DNA from: Mycolicibacterium sp. CR10
Lineage (GTDB): Bacteria > Actinomycetota > Actinomycetes > Mycobacteriales > Mycobacteriaceae
Direction: 5' to 3'
DNA length: 64,000 nucleotides
NCBI RefSeq assembly: GCF_005222675.1
Contig: NZ_STGE01000006.1
Coordinates: forward strand, 62,001-126,000
The notes under the pieces are model-generated. The model was not told the origin of the DNA. It saw nothing but the letters and a program-made list of their open reading frames with translations, and did not search any database. Shown here piece after piece: positions 1 to 8,881 of the stretch; position 1 is the first letter of the stretch, and each line of letters opens with the position of its first letter. A program made the position numbers and the translations under genes.

Positions 1-1490
1 TCGAAGTTCTCGGCCAGGCCGACGTAGTTGTTGAACAGACTGGTGACCGCGCCGTCGGCGTCGGTCACCAGAATCACTTCGCTTCCGAGGACCTTGATGC
101 CCCCGATCGATTCACTGAACCGGTAGAAGTTCTCGACCGAACTCCCGACGCCGGCGTCCGTGACGGTGATCGCGGACGGATCTGCGAAGCCGGCCGCGGC
201 GCCCAGAGCGGGCGCCATCGCGTTCAGCACCGCGGCGGCGTCGTCGGCACCGGTCACCAGGCGGTCGGTGAAACGCCCGTCGATGACGCTGACCGCGCCG
301 CGGGAGTCGGTGGTGATCTCGACATCCTTGCGCGCCGCCAGCTCACCCAGATCGATGCTGGCAGGCCGGATCGGCGTCGTCGCCGCGACGGTGATCGTCA
401 CCTCGGTCGCCCGGGTGACACCGAGCAGGCCGAGCAGGCCGTGGACGTGGAACGGGTTGCCGACGGTGTCGTCGACGGTGACGGTGAAGCTGTCAGCCTG
501 GCCGGAGGCCCCCGGCGTGTAGGTGAAGTTGCCCAGTGCGTCGAGGGTCACCTTGCCGTGCTTGGGCGCCGCGCTCACGCTGTAGGCGAGCGTGGTGTCG
601 TCAAAGTCCACGGCGTTGAGGCTGCCGGTGACCAGGCCATCGGGACCGGGCTCGGACGTCGTCGGCGAGGCGGTGGGTCGTTGGTTGTTCAGCGTGTACT
701 GGGTCTGGCGCACGACCAGCCAGAGTGTCTCGACGAGCCCGGACACCGGCATCGCGGGGACGGGGACTCCGTCGGCGAGCGGACGCAGCCCCACCCATGT
801 CAGCAGATCGTTGACGATGTTGCGGGTCGTGACCGGCCGGGCGCTGACCAGGCTGGGTAGCGACGACGCGATGGGCGCGACCAAGCGCGGGGCGGCCACC
901 GCCGGCTCCGGCAAGACCGGCGCCGCGGCTTCAGCCGCCGCCCCAGACGTTTCGACATCGGGGGTGTCCACGACAGCGGCCGCCTGTCGCGTGGAGACGG
1001 TCGGCCGGGACTCGGCGACGTCTTCGTCGGCGGCGACAGATTTCGACGCCTTCCTCGGCGCGGCGACGCTGTCCTGCGCGACGGGCTGTGCGTCGGCGAT
1101 CCCGCGGCGGTCGTCCACATCCTGGTCGGCGGCGTCGTCGGCGGGTGTGACGTCCGAGAGGTCTTCGGGCTCGGTGATCTCGTCGACGTCGTCGACGTCG
1201 CCGGTGTCGACGTCGCCGGACTCATCGAGGCCGCCATCCGACTCCGCCGGATCGGGCGTGTCGTCGTCCTCCTCGGCAGGCTCGGAGGGTCCTTCAGCGG
1301 GGTCTGAGGAATCTTGCGTGTCGGCGACGCGTGCGGTGTCGTCACCCTGAGAAGAGCCCGAAGGATCCGCGGGAGAGGCCATCGCGACGCCATGCCCGAA
1401 CGTGAGCCAGAGCGCGATCGTGATCGCCGCGGCAGCACAGAGCCATCGCAGAACTCCCGCTGACACCTGCCGCAAACCGCACCTGACCAC
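1..1490 (-). CDS. Large exported protein with Ig-like and FTP-like segments (3' end outside window)
   Basis: This gene runs off the left edge; about 496 codons are visible. From a GTG at 1490, preceded by a GGGGG tract, the protein starts with a basic then hydrophobic segment and an AMA/SPA site near residue 38, a Sec signal peptide. Residues about 42-130 are rich in Asp, Glu, Ser and Pro. Around residues 265-350 are beta-rich stretches (GLVTGSLNAVDFDDTTLAY, HGKVTLDALGNFTYTPGA) of the kind found in Ig-like/VCBS-type modules of large mycobacterial secreted proteins. The last 60 visible residues (YRFSESIGGIKVLGSEVILV) resemble a fungalysin/thermolysin propeptide (FTP). I infer an exported zymogen-like precursor, perhaps a metallopeptidase whose catalytic part lies to the left. 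The start codon is uncertain. Confidence 0.7.
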   Translation of the reverse strand, partial: MVRCGLRQVSAGVLRWLCAAAAITIALWLTFGHGVAMASPADPSGSSQGDDTARVADTQDSSDPAEGPSEPAEEDDDTPDPAESDGGLDESGDVDTGDVDDVDEITEPEDLSDVTPADDAADQDVDDRRGIADAQPVAQDSVAAPRKASKSVAADEDVAESRPTVSTRQAAAVVDTPDVETSGAAAEAAAPVLPEPAVAAPRLVAPIASSLPSLVSARPVTTRNIVNDLLTWVGLRPLADGVPVPAMPVSGLVETLWLVVRQTQYTLNNQRPTASPTTSEPGPDGLVTGSLNAVDFDDTTLAYSVSAAPKHGKVTLDALGNFTYTPGASGQADSFTVTVDDTVGNPFHVHGLLGLLGVTRATEVTITVAATTPIRPASIDLGELAARKDVEITTDSRGAVSVIDGRFTDRLVTGADDAAAVLNAMAPALGAAAGFADPSAITVTDAGVGSSVENFYRFSESIGGIKVLGSEVILVTDADGAVTSLFNNYVGLAENF

Positions 1491-1599
1491 GTCGACCCCC
1501 GTCGTTAACGCGATTTTCGACGTCGCGTCGCCATTGAAATGGCCTAGCGAGGAAATTACCACCCCACAGCAAACTCTCCAAGGATATGCACCGAATTCA

Positions 1600-1625
1600 C
1601 CCACCGCCCCCGTCAGTACGGTGGG
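1600..1625 (+). promoter_or_regulatory. Hairpin covering the ribosome binding site of the aldo-keto reductase gene
   Basis: CCCACCG (1600-1606) and CGGTGGG (1619-1625) form a perfect 7-bp stem with a 12-nt loop, 3 bases before the ATG at 1629. The right arm holds the purine-rich ribosome binding site, so folding could lower translation. It could also be a chance pairing in GC-rich DNA. Confidence 0.3.
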
Positions 1626-1628
1626 GCT

Positions 1629-2600
1629 ATGAAATTCCTCGACGTCGACGGAGTGGGTCAGGTCAGCAGAATAGGTCTGGGCACCTGGCAGTTCGGATCC
1701 CGCGAATGGGGTTACGGGGATGACTACGCCTCGGGTCCGGCGCGCGACATCGTGGTGCGCGCCCGGGCGCTGGGAGTGACGCTCTTCGACACGGCCGAGA
1801 TCTACGGTTTCGGCAAGAGCGAGCGCATCCTCGGCGAGGCCCTCGGCGACGACCGGTCCAAGGTTGCCGTGGCCAGCAAGGTGTTCCCGGTCGCACCGTT
1901 TCCCGCCGTGGTCAAGCAGCGTGCGCGGGCCAGCGCACATCGGCTCCAACTGGACCGGATTCCGCTTTACCAGATCCATCAGCCCAACCCGGTGGTCCCG
2001 GATTCGGTGATCATGCCCGGGATGCGGGAGCTTCTCGACACCGGCGTGATCGGCGCCGCGGGAGTGTCCAACTATTCGCTGCAGCGGTGGCTCAAGGCCG
2101 ACGCCGCACTGGGCCGTCCGGTGATCAGCAACCAGGTGAGTTTCTCGCTCGCCAACCCCGGCGCACTGGACGACCTCGTCCCGTTCGCGGAGCGCGAGAA
2201 CCGCATCGTGATCGCCTACAGCCCGCTGGCCCAGGGGTTGCTCGGCGGCAAATACGGAGTGCACAACCGGCCCGGCGGAATCCGTGCCGCGAACACGCTG
2301 TTCGCCACCGAGAATCTGCGACGGATCGAGCCGCTCCTGCAGACGCTGCGCGATGTGGCGGCCGACGTCGGAGCAAAGCCGGCGCAGGTGGCACTGGCCT
2401 GGCTCATCGCCTTACCGGGGGTGGTCGCCATTCCCGGCGCCTCCAGCGTCGAGCAACTCGAGTTCAACGTCGCGGCGGCCGACATCGAGCTGACACAGCA
2501 GGCACACGACGCATTGACTGCCGCGGCCCGGGCGTTCACGCCGGCGCCCACCGCGCGCGTGCTCGCCGATCTGGTCAAGGAGAAGCTGGGCCGCGCATGA
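1629..2600 (+). CDS. Aldo/keto reductase
   Basis: The 323-residue protein has the length and layout of an aldo/keto reductase, a cytosolic NADPH-dependent TIM-barrel enzyme that reduces carbonyls. The four family catalytic residues are visible: Asp54 and Tyr59 in LFDTAEIYG, Lys84 in VASKVFP and His117 in LYQIHQPN. The C-terminal cofactor-binding stretch VVAIPGASSVEQLEFN is also present. The ATG at 1629 follows a GGTGGGG ribosome binding site. The stop overlaps the next start by 4 bp (ATGA), so the gene is translationally coupled to the PhoD-like phosphatase gene. The substrate cannot be told from sequence. Confidence 0.92.
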   Translation: MKFLDVDGVGQVSRIGLGTWQFGSREWGYGDDYASGPARDIVVRARALGVTLFDTAEIYGFGKSERILGEALGDDRSKVAVASKVFPVAPFPAVVKQRARASAHRLQLDRIPLYQIHQPNPVVPDSVIMPGMRELLDTGVIGAAGVSNYSLQRWLKADAALGRPVISNQVSFSLANPGALDDLVPFAERENRIVIAYSPLAQGLLGGKYGVHNRPGGIRAANTLFATENLRRIEPLLQTLRDVAADVGAKPAQVALAWLIALPGVVAIPGASSVEQLEFNVAAADIELTQQAHDALTAAARAFTPAPTARVLADLVKEKLGRA

Positions 2601-4222
2601 GCACTCTCGAACTCGGCCCGATCCTTCGCCACGTGGGTGAGACCACGGCCTCGGTGTGGGTGCAGACCAGTGCGCCTGCGAAGGTGACGGTGCTCGGCTG
2701 CACCGCGCGCACCTTCGAGGTGCAGGGCTGCCATTACGCGCTGGTGCCGGTTCAGGGACTGACGCCCGACTCGACCCTCGAGTACCAGGTTCATGTCGAT
2801 GACGTGTTGGCCTGGCCCGAGCCGGACTCCGAGTTCCCGCCCAGTGTGATCAGAACCCGCGGCCCGGAGACCGCCGACCGGCTGCGGGTCATCTTCGGCT
2901 CGTGCCGCTACCCAAAGACCGGGGATGCGAAGCTCGACGACAAGCTCGGCCTGGACGCCTTGGACTGCTACGCCACCCGCCTGCAGGCGATGCCGGTCGA
3001 CGACTGGCCGGATGCGTTGCTCCTTCTCGGCGATCAGGTCTACGCCGACGAACTCACCCCCGAGGCGCGCCGCCACCTTGCCGGTCGGCGGTCGAACAAG
3101 CGGCGCCCGCCGGATGAGGTCGTCAGCTTCACCGAGTACGAGGGTCTCTACCGACACACGTGGGGGGATCCCGAGATCAGGTGGATTCTGTCGACGCTGC
3201 CCACCGCGATGATCTTCGATGACCACGACATCCGCGACGACTGGAACACCTCCGCGGCGTGGCGCGCCGAGGTCAACAAGAAGCCGTGGTGGCGCGACCG
3301 AATCCGGGCCGGGCTCGGCTCCTACTGGGTGTATCAGCACCTGGGCAACCTGAGCCCGGACGAGCTCCGCGACGACGAGGATTACCAGAAGGTGCTGGCC
3401 GCTGACGGGGACTGCTGGCCGCACCTGGTCGAGCTGGCCGATCGTGCCGACAGCGAGGTCGACGGCGACAAAGGCCTGCGGTTCAGTTTCCGCTGGGACC
3501 TCGGGCGCAGCCGCCTGATCATGGTCGACTCACGCAATGCCCGGATTCTCGACAGCGGGGATCGAAAGATGTTGGGCGACCGCGAGTTCAGGTGGTTGGA
3601 GGACCAGGTCGAGGATGGTTTGGACAGCCTGGACCACCTCGTCATCGGGTCGTCGCTACCGTGGCTGCTGCCACCGGCACTCGGCGACATGCAGACCGTC
3701 AACGAGATCGCCGCCAACCGTGACGGGGTGCGGGGTCAGCTGGCCGATAAGGTTCGGCAGACAGCCGACCTCGAGCACTGGCCGGCGTTCCTGAAGTCGT
3801 TCCTGCGGCTCAGCGAGCTCATTAGGCACGCCGCGTCGCAGGCCGACCGTGGCCCCGCCAGCGTCTCGGTGCTGTCCGGGGATGTGCACCACAGCTACGC
3901 GGCGCGCGCCGACTTCACCGGAGAGCCGACCGCCCGGGTGCATCAGCTGGTGTGTTCGCCGGTGCACAACTATGTGCCGGCGTTCGTCAAACCCGCGTTC
4001 CGGCTCGGATGGTCACCGCGGGCGGCACGGATAACCCGGCGCTGGGCGCGCCGCCACGGCGCGCCCACCCTGCCGATGTCCTGGAGAAACCTCAGCGGCC
4101 CGCTGTTCGGCAACACCATCGCGACTCTGAATGCCAAGGGCCGCAACGCCGATGTGGTCTTCGAGCAGCCGCGTGACGACGGCCGGCTGAGCACGGTCAC
4201 CCGGATTGCGCTGACCGACTGA
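2597..4222 (+). CDS. PhoD-like metallophosphatase (alkaline phosphatase D family)
   Basis: This 541-residue protein carries the calcineurin-like metal motifs of the PhoD family: FGSCRY, LLLGDQVYAD, IFDDHDIRDDWN and VLSGDVHHSY. PhoD-type enzymes hydrolyse phosphomonoesters or diesters. No signal peptide or Tat motif is seen at the ATG (MSTLELGPILR), so this one is probably cytoplasmic, unlike classical secreted PhoD. An N-terminal beta-rich segment of about 90 residues precedes the catalytic domain, as in related actinobacterial proteins. The start is set by the 4-bp overlap with the reductase gene; an upstream extension in frame is only the reductase read out of frame. The stop abuts the stop of the convergent oxidoreductase gene with no spacer. 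Confidence 0.88.
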   Translation: MSTLELGPILRHVGETTASVWVQTSAPAKVTVLGCTARTFEVQGCHYALVPVQGLTPDSTLEYQVHVDDVLAWPEPDSEFPPSVIRTRGPETADRLRVIFGSCRYPKTGDAKLDDKLGLDALDCYATRLQAMPVDDWPDALLLLGDQVYADELTPEARRHLAGRRSNKRRPPDEVVSFTEYEGLYRHTWGDPEIRWILSTLPTAMIFDDHDIRDDWNTSAAWRAEVNKKPWWRDRIRAGLGSYWVYQHLGNLSPDELRDDEDYQKVLAADGDCWPHLVELADRADSEVDGDKGLRFSFRWDLGRSRLIMVDSRNARILDSGDRKMLGDREFRWLEDQVEDGLDSLDHLVIGSSLPWLLPPALGDMQTVNEIAANRDGVRGQLADKVRQTADLEHWPAFLKSFLRLSELIRHAASQADRGPASVSVLSGDVHHSYAARADFTGEPTARVHQLVCSPVHNYVPAFVKPAFRLGWSPRAARITRRWARRHGAPTLPMSWRNLSGPLFGNTIATLNAKGRNADVVFEQPRDDGRLSTVTRIALTD

Positions 4223-6406
4223 TCACACCGTCGCGTCGAGCGCCTCGATGCGTATCGCCACACCGTTGAGCACCGACATCCCGGCGAGGCGCTCCAGATC
4301 GGCGGCGGCGTTGGACGTCAACTCGTTGACGTTCGCGCCGCCGGAACTGTTGGCCAGCTGCCAGCCACCCCGGTGCCCCCAGCCGTGTGGGATCGCCACG
4401 GTTCCCGGCGCCATGTCATCGTTGATCTGGACTTCGGTTTCGATGGCGCCATAGGGCGAGGTGATCCGCACTCCCGCGCCATCAGTCAGGTTCGCGGCCG
4501 CGGCGTCGGCGGGGTTGATCCTGGCGCGCTGGCGACGATTGCCCTTCATCAGGGTCGGGCTGTTGTGCATCCACGAGTTCTGCGAACGCATCTCACGCAT
4601 GCCGATGGCCATCAGCGGGAAGTCGGGATCATCGGGGTGGCGGTCGCCGAGGCTGTTCACCTCGAGCAGGATCTCGTCGAGCGCGAGAGCGACCTTGCCG
4701 TCGGAGTGCCGCACCGCGTCGGTGCGAATACCTGCGCTGGCATGCTCGGCCAGCACGATGCCGTGTGGGTTCTCCTTGAGTCGGCGGGGGTTGATTCCGT
4801 TGCGGCGCAATCCGAATCGATCTCCGAACGGGCCGATCCGCATCAGCAGCTCGACCACGCGTCGCGGCGTGATGCGTCCGATGCCGCGCCGATCCAGCCA
4901 GGTCAGCGCCCCATTGAAGCGCTCCAACGGACCCGTGGCGAACAGCGAAAGCTTCATCCGGCGGGCCAACTCGTCGAACACCTCCCATTCGTTGCGGGCG
5001 TGGCCATATGGCGCGAGCACCGGTTCGGCCGCTTGGATGAACACCGTCGGCGAGCAGTTCGCGAAGCTGTAGGGCACGTCGTAACGCTCGAGGAACGTCG
5101 TCGCGGGCAGCACGTAGTCTGCGTGGCGGTTGGTCTCGTTGACGTAGAGGTCCAGCGACACCAGCAATTCGAGTTCGCCGAGCGCCTTCTCGAGCATCGG
5201 CCCGTTGGGCACGGTCAGCACCGGATTGCCTGCGGTGACGAACATGGCGCGCATCTGGCCTTCGCCGGGGGTGATGATTTCCTCGGCGATCAGCGCGGCC
5301 GGGTAGGTGCTGATCACCTCGGGAAGGTCACCGATGCGTGAGCGGCTGGTGTTGTAGGTCAGCCTGCCGGCCTTCTCCCCCATGTCCTCCAGCGGAATCA
5401 CCGCCTGGGCGAACAACATTCCGCCGGCACGGTCGAGATTGCCGGTGACGACACTCAACGCGTCCAGCAGGAAGCACACCAGCGTGCCGTGCCTGCCCAG
5501 GCACGCTCCGGTGCGCCCGTAGGCCACCGCGGTAGGCGCGGTGGCGAAGTCGCGGGCGAGTCTGCGGAGCACGTCGGCGTCGACGCCGGTGCGGGCCTGG
5601 GTGTCTTCGGGCGGGAAGCCGCGCACGATGTCGCGCAGTGTCTGCCAGCCCGTCGTCTGCTCGGCCAGCGCGGCGGTGTCGGCGAGGTCCTCGTCGAAGA
5701 TGACGTACAGCATCGACAGCAACACCCAGGCGTCGGAGTCGGGGCGGACGGGCAGATGTTCGTAGGCGCGGGCGGTTTCGGTGCGGCGTGGGTCGACGAC
5801 CACCACCCGGCCGCCACGGCGGGTGATCCCGGCCAGATCGTCCTTGACGCGCGGTGTGCGCACCGCGCTTCCGTGCGACACCAACGGGTTGGCCCCGAGC
5901 ATGAACAGGAAGTCGGTGCGCGGCAGGTCCGGGAACGGGATCTGGCTGGCCGCCCCGTACAGCAGCTTGCTCGCGACGAACCGCGAGTTGATGTCCTGCG
6001 AGCCCGACGAGTACTGGTGGTGGCCGCCGAGGCGGGTGAGGAAGATTCCCGACCACAGTCCGGTGGCGTAGCCGAAAGCAATAGGATTGCCAAAATATTG
6101 GCCAACCGCACTGCCGCCGTGGTCAGCGACGATGCGGGTGAGCCGGGCAGCGATGTCGTCGAGCGCCTCATCCCAGCTGACCTCCTCGAAAGTGCCGTCC
6201 GCACGTCGACGCAGCGGAGAAAGCACCCGGTCGGTGTCGTTCTGGATGTCGGTGAATGCAATACCTTTCGGGCAGGCCCGGCCCCGCGACAACGGATTGT
6301 CGGGATCCGGCCGAAGAGATTGCAGTCGGCCGTCCTCGACCGTGGCGATCAGCCCGCACAGCGCTTCGCAGATCCGGCAGTAGGTGACGTGGTGCTCGGC
6401 AGGCAT
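4223..6406 (-). CDS. Molybdopterin-dependent oxidoreductase (formate dehydrogenase/nitrate reductase family)
   Basis: The 727-residue protein starts with a [4Fe-4S] cluster motif, Cys10-x2-Cys13-x3-Cys17-x27-Cys45, followed by a long molybdopterin-binding domain (LFMLGANPLVSHGS, VVVDPRRTETA, YGRTGACLGRHG) and a C-terminal molydopterin dinucleotide domain (NSWMHNSPTLMKG, AIPHGWGHRGGW). This is the DMSO reductase superfamily. It lacks a Tat signal, so it should act in the cytoplasm. No partner subunit gene lies next to it. M. tuberculosis Rv0197 is a likely relative. The physiological substrate is unknown; annotating it as formate dehydrogenase would go beyond the evidence. Confidence 0.88.
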   Translation of the reverse strand: MPAEHHVTYCRICEALCGLIATVEDGRLQSLRPDPDNPLSRGRACPKGIAFTDIQNDTDRVLSPLRRRADGTFEEVSWDEALDDIAARLTRIVADHGGSAVGQYFGNPIAFGYATGLWSGIFLTRLGGHHQYSSGSQDINSRFVASKLLYGAASQIPFPDLPRTDFLFMLGANPLVSHGSAVRTPRVKDDLAGITRRGGRVVVVDPRRTETARAYEHLPVRPDSDAWVLLSMLYVIFDEDLADTAALAEQTTGWQTLRDIVRGFPPEDTQARTGVDADVLRRLARDFATAPTAVAYGRTGACLGRHGTLVCFLLDALSVVTGNLDRAGGMLFAQAVIPLEDMGEKAGRLTYNTSRSRIGDLPEVISTYPAALIAEEIITPGEGQMRAMFVTAGNPVLTVPNGPMLEKALGELELLVSLDLYVNETNRHADYVLPATTFLERYDVPYSFANCSPTVFIQAAEPVLAPYGHARNEWEVFDELARRMKLSLFATGPLERFNGALTWLDRRGIGRITPRRVVELLMRIGPFGDRFGLRRNGINPRRLKENPHGIVLAEHASAGIRTDAVRHSDGKVALALDEILLEVNSLGDRHPDDPDFPLMAIGMREMRSQNSWMHNSPTLMKGNRRQRARINPADAAAANLTDGAGVRITSPYGAIETEVQINDDMAPGTVAIPHGWGHRGGWQLANSSGGANVNELTSNAAADLERLAGMSVLNGVAIRIEALDATV

Positions 6407-6524
6407 CGGAGGCCCTTTCTGTCCGCCCTACCCTCGCACCCGCACCGACGATGCGCTAGACAAATCGGTGAAAGTGTTCACTGCGCGCTCTTCCGGTTCT
6501 CCGCCGGATGCGTACCATCCGAGC

Positions 6525-7319
6525 ATGAAGCTGCAGGGAAAGAGAGTCCTGATCACCGGGGCGTCGCGAGGAATCGGGGAGGCGCTTGCGCACGGCTTCG
6601 CAGGTGCCGGTGCCAGCGTCGCGCTCGTCGCCCGGACACAATCCGCCATCGACGCGCTCGCGGCGGAGCTCGGTGGCTCCGCGCACGCCGCCGACCTGGC
6701 CGATCCGGAACAGGTCGCAGGCCTCATAGCCCGAATCGAGGATCAGGTCGGACCGGTCGATGTGCTGGTGAACAACGCCGGAGTCGAGAGCACGGCCGGC
6801 TTCGTCGACGCGCCCGACGACGAGCTCCGCCGCGTCACCGAGGTCAACTATCTCGCCCCCGCCGAACTCTGCCGCCAGGCTGTCCCCCGCATGCTTCGCC
6901 GCGGCGGCGGGCACATCGTCAACGTGTCGTCGATGGCGGGGTGCTCGGTGTTCCCCGGACTGGTCACCTACTGCGCATCGAAGGCGGCACTGTCGCACTT
7001 CACGGCGGGCATGCGCGCCGACCTACGCGGATTGCCGATCGGCACCACCCTGGTCGAACTCGGCCCGATCCCCACCGAGTTGCTCGCCCACGCCGACGCG
7101 TTCGAGCCGACCGCAAAATCCTTTCAGCGGCTCTACCGGACACGCATGTTGATCAAGGTGCCCCGCGAGACGGTGTCCGAGAGCGTGGTCGAGGCCGTGC
7201 GCAAAGGCCGCAAACACGTGCGGATCCCCCGGCGGGCCGCGATCTTCCCGATACTGGCCGAAATGCCGCGGCGGGCAACGGAGATCGTCCTGACCGGCGT
7301 CCCCCACCAGGCGAGGTAG
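6525..7319 (+). CDS. Short-chain dehydrogenase/reductase
   Basis: This is a 264-residue classical SDR. It shows the TGASRGIG nucleotide-binding motif from residue 11, the structural VNNAG motif, the active-site serine in VNVSSMAG and the YCASK catalytic Tyr-Lys pair. The ATG at 6525 (MKLQGKRVLITG) is preferred because the longer in-frame reading from 6384 adds residues unlike the family. The C-terminal region (MLIKVPRETVSESVVEAVRKG) resembles mycobacterial SDRs used in lipid or ketone reduction. The gene stands alone, divergent from the molybdopterin enzyme and convergent with the peptide transporter. The substrate is not predictable. Confidence 0.9.
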   Translation: MKLQGKRVLITGASRGIGEALAHGFAGAGASVALVARTQSAIDALAAELGGSAHAADLADPEQVAGLIARIEDQVGPVDVLVNNAGVESTAGFVDAPDDELRRVTEVNYLAPAELCRQAVPRMLRRGGGHIVNVSSMAGCSVFPGLVTYCASKAALSHFTAGMRADLRGLPIGTTLVELGPIPTELLAHADAFEPTAKSFQRLYRTRMLIKVPRETVSESVVEAVRKGRKHVRIPRRAAIFPILAEMPRRATEIVLTGVPHQAR

Positions 7320-7328
7320 CCGGATCGA

Positions 7329-8777
7329 TCAGTGCACGCCTTCCATCTGTCGGCTGATCCACGGCGAGAGGAAGAACACGACCACGCCGGCAGCGACCGC
7401 GACCGCGCCGAGGATGCCGAAGTAACCGACCTCTCGTGAGGCGTCGTAGTACTTGGACAGCACGCCCGACATCGACGTGCCCAGCCCGACGGAGAAGAAG
7501 TAGAGCGCCATCATCTGGGCGCGGAACGCGTCGGGGGCCAGCTTGGTGGTGACCGACAGACCGATCGGCGAGAGCAGCAGCTCCGAGACAGCGAACACCC
7601 CGAGAATCACCATCACCAGCAGAGCAGGGACCTTGGCGATTCCGGCCAGCGGGATGAAACACAGGAATGCCACGCCCATGCCGATGACGCCGTAAGCGAA
7701 CTTGCGGGGAGTGGTCGGCGCCCGGTTGCCGAGGCGCGTCCACATCAGCGCGAACAGCGGTGAGAGCACGATGATCCACACCGGTTCGATCGAGCCGATC
7801 CAGCTCGACGGTGCGACCCAGCCGAAGATCGACCAGTCCATCCGCTCGTCGGAGTAGACCGCCAGCACGGTGAAGATCTGTTGGAACAGCGACCAGAACA
7901 CGGCGTTGGCGATGAACAGCGGGATGAATGCCCGCACCCGGACCTTCTCGGGGTCGGTGACCTTCGCGCTGCGCAGCATGATGGCGAAGTAGGCGATCGA
8001 TGCGGCGACGATGACGCCGGTGGTGACCTGTGAGAGATTCGCCAGCGTCACGAGCTTCAGCGCGACCGCCACCGCGACGACCACCAGCACGGCCACGAAT
8101 ACTGCGACGGTCTTGCCGATCGCACTGCGCGGCAACGGGTTCGGCACCTCACGGCCGTGGGTGCCAAGATTACGGCGGAACGCCATGTACTGGATCAGCC
8201 CCAGCGCCATCCCGATGGCGGCCGCGCCGAAGCCGTAGTGGAAGCCAAGATTCGTCTGCAGCAGGCCGGTGATCAGCGGGCCGATGAAGGCGCCGAGGTT
8301 GATGCCGAGGTAGAACAGCGTGAACCCGCCGTCGGCGCGGGCGTCGCCCTTGTCGTAGAGCGTGCCGAGCAGGGACGACGCATTGGCCTTGAGCGCGCCG
8401 GACCCCAGCGCGACGAGCACCAGGCCGGCGCCGACCCCGGTGAGCCCGGGAAGGATCGCGAGCGCGATGTGGCCGAGCATGACGACGACGCCGCCGTAGA
8501 ACACCGTGCGTTCCATGCCGAGCAAACGGTCGGCGATCCAGCCGCCCAGCACCGTCGACAGATACACCAGACCGCCGTAGGCACCGACGATGCCGGTCGC
8601 GGTGCTCTTCGGTAGTTCCAGCCCACCATCGGTGACCGAGTAATACAGGTAGTAGCCGAGAATCGTCAGCATCCCGTAGAACGAGAAGCGCTCCCACAGC
8701 TCCACGCCGAACAGATTGGTCAGTCCGATGGGGTGACCGAAGATCGTTCGCTGGTTGTCCTGCTCCCGAATAGTCAT
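7329..8777 (-). CDS. Proton-dependent oligopeptide transporter (POT/PTR family)
   Basis: The 482-residue protein is an integral membrane carrier with about 14 hydrophobic segments. Near the N-terminus is the POT signature ExxER (VELWERFSFYGM), needed for proton coupling in di- and tripeptide uptake. Further family features are GGWIADRLLG and FYLGINLGAFIGP. The ATG at 8777 (MTIREQDNQR) follows AGGGTGATGAC; a longer reading from 8903 has an unlikely basic N-terminus. It probably imports short peptides across the inner membrane using the proton gradient. No regulator is adjacent. Confidence 0.92.
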   Translation of the reverse strand: MTIREQDNQRTIFGHPIGLTNLFGVELWERFSFYGMLTILGYYLYYSVTDGGLELPKSTATGIVGAYGGLVYLSTVLGGWIADRLLGMERTVFYGGVVVMLGHIALAILPGLTGVGAGLVLVALGSGALKANASSLLGTLYDKGDARADGGFTLFYLGINLGAFIGPLITGLLQTNLGFHYGFGAAAIGMALGLIQYMAFRRNLGTHGREVPNPLPRSAIGKTVAVFVAVLVVVAVAVALKLVTLANLSQVTTGVIVAASIAYFAIMLRSAKVTDPEKVRVRAFIPLFIANAVFWSLFQQIFTVLAVYSDERMDWSIFGWVAPSSWIGSIEPVWIIVLSPLFALMWTRLGNRAPTTPRKFAYGVIGMGVAFLCFIPLAGIAKVPALLVMVILGVFAVSELLLSPIGLSVTTKLAPDAFRAQMMALYFFSVGLGTSMSGVLSKYYDASREVGYFGILGAVAVAAGVVVFFLSPWISRQMEGVH

Positions 8778-8881
8778 GTCATCACCCTGCCTCTTCCGGT
8801 TCCGGGCGCGGCACCACCAGCACGCAGAATCGCAGCTGATATCCCCCCGCCACGGTGTCCACAATGGACCACACTGGGTCC

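Noticed and set aside
592..1350. A 252-codon open frame on the plus strand, very rich in Ser and Ala
   Set aside because: It is antisense to the left-edge exported protein; the minus-strand frame has a signal peptide and domain-like sequence, while this one is low-complexity only.
5489..7357. A 622-codon plus-strand open frame
   Set aside because: It runs antisense to the molybdopterin enzyme and then through the SDR gene out of frame.
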